Shown: positions 17,236 to 25,580, numbered from the stretch's first letter. The stretch: 64,000 nt of DNA from JAFDWI01 sp964544305 (GCA_964544305.1 CAZJAZ010000005.1:1-64000), one strand, 5' to 3'. Notes: a model not told the origin generated them from the sequence alone. Program-made: numbers and translations.

Positions 17236-18621
17236 ATGTTCGATCAGCAAGCATCGAGTGAAGCACTGAGCGGGGCAGCCTGCTCCGCACCGGCAGGCGC
17301 CACGTCATCGTTCACCGAAACGAGCACCCCAACGCGCCTGCCCAATGCTCCCATAGGGTCGACCACCTCGGCCGCCCTTGCCGCCATTCGCTGTCTTGCC
17401 CACATCGACACACGAGCCTGCACCACCGACGAACGCCTCGCGAGTGTCCTCGCCATCGAAAAAATGCGAAGCCTGCTCGACACGTTCCAAGCACATCTCC
17501 TCGCCGACCTCGAAGCCGACGGCACAACCGACGTTCGCTTCGGAATGCGCACCCCTTCATGGGTCGCTTCCCAAACCGGTTGCGCCCGCGGACCAGTCGC
17601 AGGGCGACTCCGAGTCGGGCGGGCACTACGGGCCCAATTCAACAAAATCGACGATGCACTCACCAACGGTCAACTGTGCTTCGACCACGCCAAGACACTC
17701 GTTGACGCATCCAACCCACGCACCCGCGATGCACTCGCTGCCGCACAAGACCAGATCATCGCCCTCGCCAAAGACACCACCTTCGACCAATGGCGCAACG
17801 ACATCACCGCACTCGCCGAAGTCGCCGACACCGACGGCCCCGAACCCGACCCATACGCCGACCTATCGCTCTCGATGCCCGTCACCCTTGACCGCACCGT
17901 CCACATCGACGGCACACTCGACCATGCGTCTGGCCTCGCATTCCGTCAAGCCATCAAAACCAAAACCGACGAACTGTTCCGACGCTTCACCCGAGATCGT
18001 GAACACACACCCGACCTCGAAATCCCCAAACGCTCCGTATTACGCGCGCTCGCCCTGATCGAACTGATCCGCGAAGCAACCAGCGCCAAGCCCGGCTCTG
18101 GTACGGCACCACGAGCCGAAATCACCCTCGTCGCGCACAACCATCAAATAAGCGACACCAACGGCGTGCCGCTCCCGCAAGCCGCCGCCGACGTGTGGGG
18201 ATGTGACCCTGACATGTGGGCCGTGGTCGTCGACCACATGCGCATCCCCGTCGACGTCGGCCACACAAACCGGCTCGCAACAGTCGCCCAACGCCACGCC
18301 ATCGCCACCCGAGACGGCGGCTGCACCTTCCCCGGATGCGACGCACCCATCAGCTGGTGCGACCACCACCACGTCACCGACTGGCGTTACGGCGGGCCCA
18401 CCGACCTTGACAACCTCGTCGCACTTTGCCGCCACCACCACGGCATCACCCACCGCAACGGTTGGGCAATGCACCTCGACGACAAACAAATCCCCCACTG
18501 GACAACCCCCAGCGGCGACCACCTCACCGGCCAACGTCACCACCGACAACCTCCAGGTCATCGACAACAACACCCGCCAGATGCGCACTCGCCAGATGCG
18601 CACCCGCCCAACTCGACCTGA
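17236..18621 (+). CDS. DUF222 / HNH endonuclease domain protein
   Basis: A 461-residue protein of the actinobacterial '13E12 repeat' type. Residues about 40-300 are the DUF222 helical region ('FQAHLLADLEADGTTDVRFGM', 'AHIDTRACTTDERL'). Residues about 355-395 form an HNH nuclease: 'RDGGCTFPGCDAPISWCDHHH', then 'GGPTDLDNLVALCRHHH', with the two CxxC-type metal ligands and catalytic His. Such genes occur in many copies per actinobacterial genome and are thought to be linked to mobile or homing DNA; activity has rarely been shown. The last 50 residues are low-complexity and include a short tandem repeat. ATG 17236 follows 'AGGGTGAACAT'. Confidence 0.9.
   Translation: MFDQQASSEALSGAACSAPAGATSSFTETSTPTRLPNAPIGSTTSAALAAIRCLAHIDTRACTTDERLASVLAIEKMRSLLDTFQAHLLADLEADGTTDVRFGMRTPSWVASQTGCARGPVAGRLRVGRALRAQFNKIDDALTNGQLCFDHAKTLVDASNPRTRDALAAAQDQIIALAKDTTFDQWRNDITALAEVADTDGPEPDPYADLSLSMPVTLDRTVHIDGTLDHASGLAFRQAIKTKTDELFRRFTRDREHTPDLEIPKRSVLRALALIELIREATSAKPGSGTAPRAEITLVAHNHQISDTNGVPLPQAAADVWGCDPDMWAVVVDHMRIPVDVGHTNRLATVAQRHAIATRDGGCTFPGCDAPISWCDHHHVTDWRYGGPTDLDNLVALCRHHHGITHRNGWAMHLDDKQIPHWTTPSGDHLTGQRHHRQPPGHRQQHPPDAHSPDAHPPNST
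18575..18602 (+). repeat. Tandem repeat of a 13-base unit at the end of the HNH gene
   Basis: CGCCAGATGCGCA occurs at 18575-18587 and again at 18590-18602, a period of 15 bases. It encodes part of the low-complexity tail and keeps the frame. Likely a recent slippage duplication. Confidence 0.7.
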
Positions 18622-18690
18622 CCACCACATGGCGTACTCCGCCCACGCGGCCTAATGAGCAATTGGTGAACTCCGCTCACGCGGCCTGAC

Positions 18691-18772
18691 CTCAAAACTG
18701 CGTTGGGCCGCCCCACAACAAGTGACGCAGCCAAGTAACAACAAAATGTACGAGTCAGCCTGTGTAAGTCGG
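18691..18772 (-). pseudogene. Remnant: end and terminator of a lost glycine-rich protein gene
   Basis: Read on the minus strand, this stretch encodes a final 'PPTYTG' and stop, followed by a GC-rich hairpin and T-run. The same arrangement, with about three quarters identical bases, stands at 19541-19621, where it is the real end and terminator of the glycine-rich protein gene. Nothing of the rest of a gene remains upstream. It is therefore the scar of a second copy, or of a duplication into which the vapBC pair came. Confidence 0.6.
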
Positions 18773-18882
18773 GGGGTAGTCGCGCTCCGTTGGTTGAATT
18801 CGACACGTCGTAGATGCCTGATGAGTACCTCAAACCCATCATCATTCGATGCTAATATTGATGCGTCAACGAGGAGGCGACA

Positions 18883-19080
18883 ATGCGCACCACCATCAAT
18901 CTCGACGATGATCTACTGGCCCAAGCCAGCGAGCTAACCGGTATCACCCAGCGATCTGCGTTGGTGCGCGACGGACTCGAAACTCTGATCCGGGTGGAAA
19001 GCGCAAAGAGGCTGGCCGCCCTGGGGGGCTCCGACCCCGAGGCAACCTCCGCGCCCCGACATCGGGATGCGCATCGGTGA
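18883..19080 (+). CDS. vapB: VapB-type antitoxin
   Basis: A 65-residue protein beginning 'MRTTINLDDDLLAQASELTG', the ribbon-helix-helix start of VapB antitoxins, with 'QRSALVRDGLETLI' as the second helix. The loose C-terminal tail would bind the toxin. GGAGG lies about five bases before ATG 18883. Its stop overlaps the GTG start of the toxin gene by four bases (GTGA), the usual arrangement. Directly upstream the sequence has two GATGC copies spaced by seven bases around an AATATT, a plausible operator for self-repression. It should neutralise VapC and repress the operon. Confidence 0.9.
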   Translation: MRTTINLDDDLLAQASELTGITQRSALVRDGLETLIRVESAKRLAALGGSDPEATSAPRHRDAHR

Positions 19081-19451
19081 TCCTGATCGACACGTCGGTC
19101 TGGATCGACCATTTCCACGCGCCCGAACCGCTGCTCACTTCGCTTCTGGCACTGGACGAAGCCGGATGCCATCCCCATGTGATCGAAGAACTGGCGCTCG
19201 GGTCAATCAAAAACCGGGCCGCAATTCTGGGCAGGCTCGGAAACTTGCACCGGTTTCCAGTTCTCAGTCACACCGAGGCGATGACCCTCATCGAACACAA
19301 CAACCTGTGGGGACGCGGACTCAGCTTGGTAGACACTCACCTACTCGGCTCGACGATGTTGGTCGCCGGTGCCCGGCTCTGGACTCGGGACAAGCGCCTC
19401 GCAGCAGCATGTCACGAAGCTGGCCTGGCATACCACGAGGCATCTGTCTAA
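19077..19451 (+). CDS. vapC: VapC-type PIN-domain ribonuclease toxin
   Basis: A 124-residue PIN protein. The acidic metal ligands are visible: Asp5 in 'ILIDTSVWIDHF', Glu in 'VIEELALG', Asp in 'LSLVDTHLL', and Asp in 'LWTRDKRLAAAC'. VapC toxins cut tRNA or rRNA until bound by VapB. Start GTG 19077 within GTGA. The pair sits between a remnant gene end at 18691 and a glycine-rich protein gene, which marks it as a later arrival. The pair looks intact. Confidence 0.92.
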   Translation: MILIDTSVWIDHFHAPEPLLTSLLALDEAGCHPHVIEELALGSIKNRAAILGRLGNLHRFPVLSHTEAMTLIEHNNLWGRGLSLVDTHLLGSTMLVAGARLWTRDKRLAAACHEAGLAYHEASV

Positions 19452-19540
19452 CCGTGTGCCTCTAACCGTGCGCCCCACATCGGTGCAGGTGCTCAGCACT
19501 GTAAGCGAGATCGCTCGCGGCCGCGCCGGGGGGTCTGACC

Positions 19541-19586
19541 CCAAAAATGTATCTGGCCGCCCCACACCAAGTGAGACGGCCAGATA
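19541..19586 (-). terminator. Rho-independent terminator of the glycine-rich protein gene
   Basis: On the minus strand TATCTGGCCG and CGGCCAGATA form a perfect ten-base stem (19577-19586 with 19550-19559), followed by CATTTTTGG. It lies 18 bases after the stop of the glycine-rich protein gene. Confidence 0.8.
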
Positions 19587-19603
19587 ACAACGAAACGTGC
19601 GAA

Positions 19604-20755
19604 TTAGCCTGTGTAGGTCGGCTTGGTCGCAACCGGCACCGCCGGTGTCGCGGTAGTGGCACCAACATCAGACGGCAACGTCGTCGGCGTCTCACACGTA
19701 CCAGAAGGCGTAATCGTGACGGTTCCATCACCCTGATTCACGCCAGCAGCCGTTGCGTCACCAAGACTTGATCCGCCACCGCCGCCAGCACCGGCAGACT
19801 CGCTACCAGCGCCGCCACCGCCGCCGCCAAAGAGGCCACCACCGCCGCCCCCGCCAGATGCGAGACCGCTAGGCAAGAGACCGTTGTCGGTGTCTCCACC
19901 TCCGCCCAAGCCGCCAATGCCGAGCACCCCAGCTGCACCTGAAGGTGCTTCAAAGCCACCTGCACGGGTGGATTTCACAAGCCCGCCCAAGTCAGGGAAC
20001 ACGTCGCCAGCGCCACTCGCACCGCCAGCCGACTCCGTTCCCGCACCGCCACCTTGTGCGGCGACATACCCTTCTGACGAATTACCAAGGAGCTTGTCGC
20101 CACCTGGCGTTGCGGGATTACCGCCATTGCCACCAATCGAGTTGGGTGCTTCATCAGGGTTGGAAAAGCCACCGGCGCCACCGCCACCGCCCGCGACCAC
20201 AACCCGGTTGGCAAGACCGGATCCTCCTTGACGCACGTCAGAAGCGCCGCCACCACCACCGCCTGCAACCGCAGACTCTTGCGTGCCACCACCGCCATTC
20301 CAACCACCCTCGGTCGTCCCAGTTCCGCCAGTCTCAGCCTTTGGTTCTGACTTATTGTCAAAGTACTCCACACCGGTGTCGCCTTCGCCACCGACATACA
20401 CTCCGAGACTTTCGCCAGGTGTAACGCTGATTGTCGAGCTGGCCTGGCCGCCCAAACCACCTGCAGCACCCTCAGCAACCGGCCCAGCTTTGAGAGATTT
20501 GGGATCTTCTTCTTGACGACTACCACCGGGGGCACCAGCCCCACCTGAAGCACCGACCGCCACAATGTCAACGGCACAAACGCCGTTGGGAACAACATAA
20601 TGCTGCACGGCACCGGTGAAATTGAACGTCGACGCTTCCGGAAGTGCCGCACCCGCGGATGTCACCCCAGCAAAGGTGAACAAACTGGTGCCACTGATCA
20701 ACCCGACCGCAGCGAAGCCAGCAATACTGCTCTTGTAACCACGTGATTTGCGCAT
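19604..20755 (-). CDS. Secreted glycine-rich protein
   Basis: A 383-residue protein with a signal peptide: 'MRKSRGYKSSIAGFAAVGLI' start, hydrophobic core, and a likely cut after 'TSAGAA' near residue 37. 'VPNGVCAVDIVAVGASGGAG' resembles the N-terminus of glycine-rich domains found in surface proteins (PF12810-like). The rest is rich in GGGG runs with 'GGSGLANRVVVAGGGGGAGG' and 'GGGGGSSLGDATAAGVNQGDG', as in that family. The tail 'PTTLPSDVGATTATPAVPVATK' is a Thr/Pro/Ala linker. AAGGAT lies shortly before ATG 20755. It probably forms part of the cell surface. A second, lost copy is marked by the remnant at 18691. Confidence 0.75.
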   Translation of the reverse strand: MRKSRGYKSSIAGFAAVGLISGTSLFTFAGVTSAGAALPEASTFNFTGAVQHYVVPNGVCAVDIVAVGASGGAGAPGGSRQEEDPKSLKAGPVAEGAAGGLGGQASSTISVTPGESLGVYVGGEGDTGVEYFDNKSEPKAETGGTGTTEGGWNGGGGTQESAVAGGGGGGASDVRQGGSGLANRVVVAGGGGGAGGFSNPDEAPNSIGGNGGNPATPGGDKLLGNSSEGYVAAQGGGAGTESAGGASGAGDVFPDLGGLVKSTRAGGFEAPSGAAGVLGIGGLGGGGDTDNGLLPSGLASGGGGGGGLFGGGGGGAGSESAGAGGGGGSSLGDATAAGVNQGDGTVTITPSGTCETPTTLPSDVGATTATPAVPVATKPTYTG

Positions 20756-21043
20756 AGCAAGGATCCTTTGTTGTTTGTGCCATCGGTTCCGCCGATGCCG
20801 CCAGCCGTCAAACTAGCGCGGTTTCCATACGATGTAAAGCGAGCAGAATCGAAGCTTGAATCACTCGGTCGCGCTGTGCCCTATTCCCTCAGACGCCCGT
20901 TGACATTGTGGAGTCCGCCACCTCGCAACCCCAACAATCGATGTCACACCCGCGTGCGACGATGGTGCCAGCGTGCTCGTCGGCCCACGCACCGATCAAG
21001 GCCCTCCACGAACGAACGCACAAAACCCACTTGGAGGCAACCA

Positions 21044-21451
21044 ATGACTATTCGTGAACCCGACCGCAGAAAAGTACACAATAGACTGGTAGACGTCATC
21101 GGACAGCCCGAGGCCGACCTGATCATGGAAATGTTCCCCACTCCCGACACCGCCAGTCAAATTGCAAACTTGCGCGCCGAAATGCACATTGAACTAGCCG
21201 GGCTGCGTGCCGAATTCAAAGACGACATCGCCACCCTACGAGCCGAAGTCAAAGACGACATCGCAACCCTACGAGCACACACGCAAATGGGGTTTGCCAA
21301 CGTCGATACACGCTTTGCCCAAGTGGACGCCAAAATGGCAGAACTCCGCGTCGAAATCCATCAAGGATTCCGGTCGCAAACCATATGGATGGTCGCGACA
21401 ATGCTCACGTTGGCAGGTGTGATCGTCGCCTCGTTCGCCGCGTTTCACTGA
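21044..21451 (+). CDS. Small coiled-coil protein with C-terminal membrane anchor, copy 2
   Basis: A 135-residue protein: an N-terminal part 'HNRLVDVIGQPEADLIMEMF', a coiled coil built on an 11-residue repeat ('KDDIATLRAEV' then 'KDDIATLRAHT'), 'GFANVDTRFAQVDAKMAELR', and a C-terminal membrane helix 'TIWMVATMLTLAGVIVASFA'. GGAGG stands six bases before ATG 21044. It is homologous to the proteins at 16871 and 21592, and is the best-preserved of the three. General form resembles the DUF1640 (CCDC90) type. Function unknown; a membrane-tethered coiled-coil adaptor is the most that can be said. Confidence 0.78.
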   Translation: MTIREPDRRKVHNRLVDVIGQPEADLIMEMFPTPDTASQIANLRAEMHIELAGLRAEFKDDIATLRAEVKDDIATLRAHTQMGFANVDTRFAQVDAKMAELRVEIHQGFRSQTIWMVATMLTLAGVIVASFAAFH

Positions 21452-21591
21452 CGCACCGCAGACCTCGCCCAGCGCGGTGGACTCCGCAGCCGCTGCGACA
21501 CTGGGTAAGACAAACGAACCGCATCGACAGGTACGTCTCGGGAACTCCTCCCCATGCTCAACAAAAAAGACCCTAGAATTGGGGAACGAAC

Positions 21592-21990
21592 ATGGCGCTG
21601 TCCGAACAATCACGCAACCAGCTCTACCAATATTTCTCGTCCACTGAACTCGGAGAAAAGGCAACCAGCGAAATGCTTTCCTACTTCCCATCACGAGACA
21701 TTGACGAACCTGTTACTAAAGCTGGGCTCCACGAAGAACTCGCGCTCGTCCGACTCGAGCTGCGCACCGAAATGGCCGAACTGCGCACCGAACTCCGCAC
21801 CGAAATGGCCGAATTTCGAAGTGACATTCGAACCGAAATGCGCGGTGAGATCGCAGGGTTGCGCACCGAAATGGGAACCGGGTTCGCACAACTCGAAATC
21901 AAGATGACACAAACCAGCAGAACTCAGATGATCTGGCTCATGTCAACACTGATCGCAATGACCGGCATCATCCTCGCGGTCGTACGCTAA
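21592..21990 (+). CDS. Small coiled-coil protein with C-terminal membrane anchor, copy 3
   Basis: A 132-residue relative of the gene just upstream. The N-terminal 'KATSEMLSYFPSRDIDEPVT' aligns with the 'LIMEMFPTPDTASQ' region of copy 2. The coiled coil is a run of 'LRTEMAE / LRTELRTEMAE' units followed by 'GFAQLEIKM', and the C-terminal helix is 'MIWLMSTLIAMTGIILAVV'. GGGGAA precedes ATG 21592. It ends 19 bases before the convergent methyltransferase gene. Copies 2 and 3 lie 140 bases apart on the same strand and differ in the number of coiled-coil units. Confidence 0.75.
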   Translation: MALSEQSRNQLYQYFSSTELGEKATSEMLSYFPSRDIDEPVTKAGLHEELALVRLELRTEMAELRTELRTEMAEFRSDIRTEMRGEIAGLRTEMGTGFAQLEIKMTQTSRTQMIWLMSTLIAMTGIILAVVR

Positions 21991-22009
21991 TCCCGAGGTC
22001 ACGAAGCAT

Positions 22010-22627
22010 TCAGTCAGGGCATTGCGCAGAACCCGCGTACATGAAACTCATCGTCGCCGGGCCCGAAATCGCAAACGTCGCTACGTCGACATCGGTGTAA
22101 CCCGCGGCGTCAAGCATCGCCCGATGGTCGCGAACCAAATGGCAACCACCAGCAATGCGCTGCTGCACACCATCAAATCGATGCTGACGACCCGCGACTT
22201 TGGGCCGGTCAGATAACCCGTGCTCCAAAAAGAACAACCGGCCGCCCGGGCGCACAATCCGAGCAATCTCACCCAACGTCGCAACCTCGTCAGGCACCGT
22301 ACACAACGTAAACGTGCTCAATGCCGCATCGACTGACGCATCTGCCACGTCAATCCGGCCATCTATAAGCTCAGCAAACTCCACGGGTACCGACGAAGCC
22401 GCCAACCGTTTCGCCGCCAGCTTGCGACCCACCTTCGCTGGATCAACCGCCACAACTTTTGTCACCTCAGGTGGATACCATGGCACATTCGTGCCTGATC
22501 CAAAGCCAATCTCTAACACCTCTCCAGCCAACCCCTCCATTGCCCGCTCGCGCAACGGCCCCATCTTCGAACTGCCACACACCACATCAATCACCCGCGG
22601 TAACACCTGGTCACCATAAAATCCCAT
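22010..22627 (-). CDS. Class I SAM-dependent methyltransferase
   Basis: A 205-residue methyltransferase with SAM-binding motif 'VLEIGFGSGTNVPWYPPEV', acidic strand end 'VVAVDPA', 'SVDAALSTFTLCTVPD' and post-motif 'IVRPGGRLFFLEHG'. This pattern belongs to the UbiE/Methyltransf_11 group, in which many members methylate lipids such as phosphatidylethanolamine or quinones. It starts at ATG 22627, divergent from the acyltransferase at 22702 with 74 bases between. The 'MGFYGDQVLPRVIDVVC' start is shared by actinobacterial relatives; substrate unknown. Confidence 0.85.
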   Translation of the reverse strand: MGFYGDQVLPRVIDVVCGSSKMGPLRERAMEGLAGEVLEIGFGSGTNVPWYPPEVTKVVAVDPAKVGRKLAAKRLAASSVPVEFAELIDGRIDVADASVDAALSTFTLCTVPDEVATLGEIARIVRPGGRLFFLEHGLSDRPKVAGRQHRFDGVQQRIAGGCHLVRDHRAMLDAAGYTDVDVATFAISGPATMSFMYAGSAQCPD

Positions 22628-22701
22628 GCACCGAGCGTACCGTCAAGTATCACGCAACCCCGCTCAACACATTCACGGCCTCACACTCCAAGGACACGTC
22701 G

Positions 22702-23850
22702 TTGCCCGAAAAGCGAATCAACTCGCTCGATGGATTGCGTGGCATCGCCGCGCTTGTCGTCGTGTTCTACCACTCGATGCTCGTCACCCCGACCATTTGG
22801 AACCGCGTTGTCGGCGCACCCGTCAAAAATCCTCTTCAGTGGATTCTGGCCTACACACCGCTTCGCATCGTATGGGCCGGTGGCGAGGCGGTGTGGATCT
22901 TTTTTGTGCTCAGTGGATTCGTGCTCGTGCGCCCCTATCTCGCCGGTCGCAAAATGACCATCGGCAATTACTACCTACGCAGAGCATTGCGCCTCTACAT
23001 CCCATTCTTTGGTTCTTTTGTCATCGCCTCGGTCATCAAAGAAATCCGACCCCTTGCCTCGCCCGGCCAAAGCGGCTGGATCACGCTGCATCAACTCCCC
23101 ACGACCACCTACGACAAGCTTCGTTCGCTTTTCTTATTTGCCGGCGATTCGTCAGGCCTTAACAGTGTCTGGTGGTCCCTGCGATGGGAAGTGTGGTTTT
23201 CGCTGTTGCTCCCCATCGTGGTCATCCTCGTCCGCAAATTCCCAACACGCGGTCTCCTATTTTTTGTCGTGTCACTCGCAATTTGTGCGGCGTCCTACCC
23301 GATCTATCTCCTCCGACCAAGCCTTGGAACCGGGCACGGTAATCCAACGATCTACCTGCCCATGTTCGGCGTCGGCGTCGCTATTGCAATGTGCGAAGAA
23401 CAGATCCGCGCCAAGCTCAAAGGTCTCACGCGTCGCAGCGTCATTGCGCTCGTTTTCTTGTCATCATCAATGATGACATCAACCGTGGCCATTCTTGACG
23501 TGTTCAAACACTTCGGGTTTCCAGGCGGCAAAGCCTGGTTTCTTGCAGGCCCAATTGGGATAACCGGCGCAAGCGGCCTCGTCGCACTCGCCTTTGGGGC
23601 ACCCCAATTCGCCAAGGCACTCGACAACCGAGCAATCGACTGGCTCGGCCTGCGCTCGTACACATTGTTTCTTGTCCACGAACCCATCCTTGTCACCTTT
23701 GCCGTCGTGTTCGGCTTGACCACGATGACCTGGTGGTGGATTCCCTTTATCACCATTGCTTCCCTCGCCTCAGCCGCCATTTTCTACCCAATCATCGAAG
23801 CACCCGCCCTCAGGCTCGTTCGTCGAATCCCCAACGGCACGACCACCTAA
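22702..23850 (+). CDS. Acyltransferase 3 family membrane protein
   Basis: A 382-residue multi-pass protein. It starts 'INSLDGLRGIAALVVVFYHS', the hallmark of acyltransferase 3 (OafA/YrhL) proteins, with a conserved His in 'FYHS'. A later 'FFVLSGFVLVRPYL' and 'VWWSLRWEVWFSLLLP' are also typical. About ten membrane helices follow. These enzymes O-acetylate sugars of surface glycans or lipids in the membrane. The start is TTG 22702 with AAGGA seven bases upstream; no ATG or GTG fits near the conserved start. It is followed by the desaturase gene 113 bases later. Confidence 0.88.
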   Translation: MPEKRINSLDGLRGIAALVVVFYHSMLVTPTIWNRVVGAPVKNPLQWILAYTPLRIVWAGGEAVWIFFVLSGFVLVRPYLAGRKMTIGNYYLRRALRLYIPFFGSFVIASVIKEIRPLASPGQSGWITLHQLPTTTYDKLRSLFLFAGDSSGLNSVWWSLRWEVWFSLLLPIVVILVRKFPTRGLLFFVVSLAICAASYPIYLLRPSLGTGHGNPTIYLPMFGVGVAIAMCEEQIRAKLKGLTRRSVIALVFLSSSMMTSTVAILDVFKHFGFPGGKAWFLAGPIGITGASGLVALAFGAPQFAKALDNRAIDWLGLRSYTLFLVHEPILVTFAVVFGLTTMTWWWIPFITIASLASAAIFYPIIEAPALRLVRRIPNGTTT

Positions 23851-23962
23851 CACCTGTGTCAAGTTTCACAGAAAAAACTTTGCCCCACCCATATTTGCGC
23901 CGATAAGTCGTGCAGTAACATGTTCCAATAACCGGTTCGCGCGCCCTCACCCCGGAGCTTCA

Positions 23963-25093
23963 GTGTCGACAAGCATCACCCGTCCCGCCGACGAACGAGT
24001 CAACTGGAAAACCTCCATCCCGTTCCTCGCAATTCACCTCACCCCGCTGCTCGCCATCTTCACCGGCGTCACGTGGAAAGCCGTCATCTTTGGCCTCGTC
24101 GCCTACTACGGCCGCATGTTCTTCATCACCGCGGGCTACCACCGCTACTTCTCGCACCGCAGCTACAAAACCGGGCGCGCATTCCAATTCGTCCTCGCTT
24201 TCGGCGGATCAATGGCCGCCCAAAAAGGCGCCCTGTGGTGGGCCAGCCACCACCGGCTCCACCACCGTTTCAGCGATACTGACCGCGACATTCACTCGCC
24301 CCAAAAAGGTTTCTGGTGGAGCCACGTGGGTTGGATCCTGTGCGACAAATACAAAGACACCGACTACGACCTGATCAAAGACTTCGCCAAATACCCCGAA
24401 CTCGTCTGGCTCAACAAGAACGACTGGGTCGGCCCTTGGGTACTCGCCATTACTTCCTACCTCGTTGCTGGCTGGTCTGGTCTTGTCATCGGATTCTTCA
24501 CATCAACAATCCTGCTCTGGCACGGCACGTTCACCGTCAACTCACTCAACCACGTGTTTGGCCGCCGCCGCTACGCCACCACCGACACCTCGCGCAACTC
24601 AGCCATCCTGGCGCTGTGGACGATGGGCGAAGGCTGGCACAACAACCACCACTACTACGCCGCATCCGTGCGCCAAGGTTTCTTCTGGTGGGAATACGAC
24701 GTCACCTATACGATCCTCAAAGGCCTGAGCTACCTGCGGATCGTCCGTGACCTCAAAGTCCCCCCGGCACGAGTCAAAGCCGCAGCCCGCGTCCGCGACG
24801 GACAACTCGACATCGGCATGTTCCGTGCCCACTGGAACAAAGCGTCACGGGCATTCCACGACGCCACCGCACGCCTCCAACAAAAAGTGGCGCACGTCCG
24901 TGCGGGCACCCCGGCCGAAGAAATTCCCGCCGAACTCGCCGAGAAACAAGCCAAACTCGCTCAGCTTGAAGAGATGGTTCGCACCAGCCGGGCTGCGTTC
25001 GAAGAATGTCTCGCTGACACGCTACGTACCGCCGAAGAGTTCTCCCAGGCGTCACGCAACCGACAGCGTGAACTCGCCCAACAAGGCGCCTAA
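23963..25093 (+). CDS. Acyl-CoA delta-9-type fatty acid desaturase
   Basis: A 376-residue membrane di-iron desaturase. The three His boxes are 'HRYFSH' (about residue 55), 'HHRLHH' (about 92) and 'HNNHH' (about 230), with 'GGSMAAQKGALWWASHHR' and 'NSLNHVFG' between, as in stearoyl-CoA desaturases. It introduces a double bond into long acyl chains to adjust membrane fluidity. GTG 23963 has GGAG five bases before it. Unlike most relatives, about 90 residues after the catalytic part are soluble and heptad-rich ('AHWNKASRAFHDATARLQQK', 'EKQAKLAQLEEMVRTSRAAF'), a likely coiled coil. It converges with carD, seven bases apart. Confidence 0.92.
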   Translation: MSTSITRPADERVNWKTSIPFLAIHLTPLLAIFTGVTWKAVIFGLVAYYGRMFFITAGYHRYFSHRSYKTGRAFQFVLAFGGSMAAQKGALWWASHHRLHHRFSDTDRDIHSPQKGFWWSHVGWILCDKYKDTDYDLIKDFAKYPELVWLNKNDWVGPWVLAITSYLVAGWSGLVIGFFTSTILLWHGTFTVNSLNHVFGRRRYATTDTSRNSAILALWTMGEGWHNNHHYYAASVRQGFFWWEYDVTYTILKGLSYLRIVRDLKVPPARVKAAARVRDGQLDIGMFRAHWNKASRAFHDATARLQQKVAHVRAGTPAEEIPAELAEKQAKLAQLEEMVRTSRAAFEECLADTLRTAEEFSQASRNRQRELAQQGA

Positions 25094-25100
25094 CGCGGCC

Positions 25101-25580
25101 TCAACTCAAGCCGGCAGCAAGTTTCTCTAACGCTTGTTCTTCTGACACGTTCAACGCGAACGACAACTCAGAAACCAGAATCCCACGGGCCCGTTCCAAC
25201 ATGGACTTCTCCGCGGTTGACAAACCCTTGCCCGCCTCACGCAAAGCCAAGTTTCTCACCACCTCGGCCACCTGATACACGTCACCCGACTTCATCTTCT
25301 CTTGGTGATTCTTGAAACGGCGTGACCAGTTCGCTGGCTCACGCACATCACGCTTGCCAATCAAAGCAAACAAATCTTCAACATCGCTCTTTGAGATCGG
25401 CGGACGCATCCCCACCTCTTCAGCCATGTCGGCAGGCACCCGCAACGTCAACTCGCCGTGCACCATTTCCAACACGAGATAGTCGACCTTCTTGCCATCA
25501 AGCTCACGCTTCTCACGCTTTTTGATGATCGCGGCACCATGATGCGGGTAGACGACTTGATCTCCGACTTTGAAACCCAC
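25101..25580 (-). CDS. carD: CarD-family RNA polymerase-binding regulator
   Basis: A 159-residue protein. The N-terminal part 'FKVGDQVVYPHHGAAIIKKR' and 'YLVLEMVHGELTLRVPADM' is the RNA polymerase beta-binding Tudor-like domain. The C-terminal helical region 'WSRRFKNHQEKMKSGDVYQVAEVVRNLALRE' carries the Trp that contacts the upstream edge of the transcription bubble. In mycobacteria CarD stabilises the open complex at rRNA and other promoters and is essential. Length is that of the family. It stands alone here, 95 bases from ftsX. Confidence 0.96.
   Translation of the reverse strand: MGFKVGDQVVYPHHGAAIIKKREKRELDGKKVDYLVLEMVHGELTLRVPADMAEEVGMRPPISKSDVEDLFALIGKRDVREPANWSRRFKNHQEKMKSGDVYQVAEVVRNLALREAGKGLSTAEKSMLERARGILVSELSFALNVSEEQALEKLAAGLS

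Noticed and set aside
18640..18690. Two similar stretches ACTCCGC(C/T)CACGCGGCC as a CRISPR or IS end
   Set aside because: Only two short copies without spacers or a transposase; probably a small duplication.
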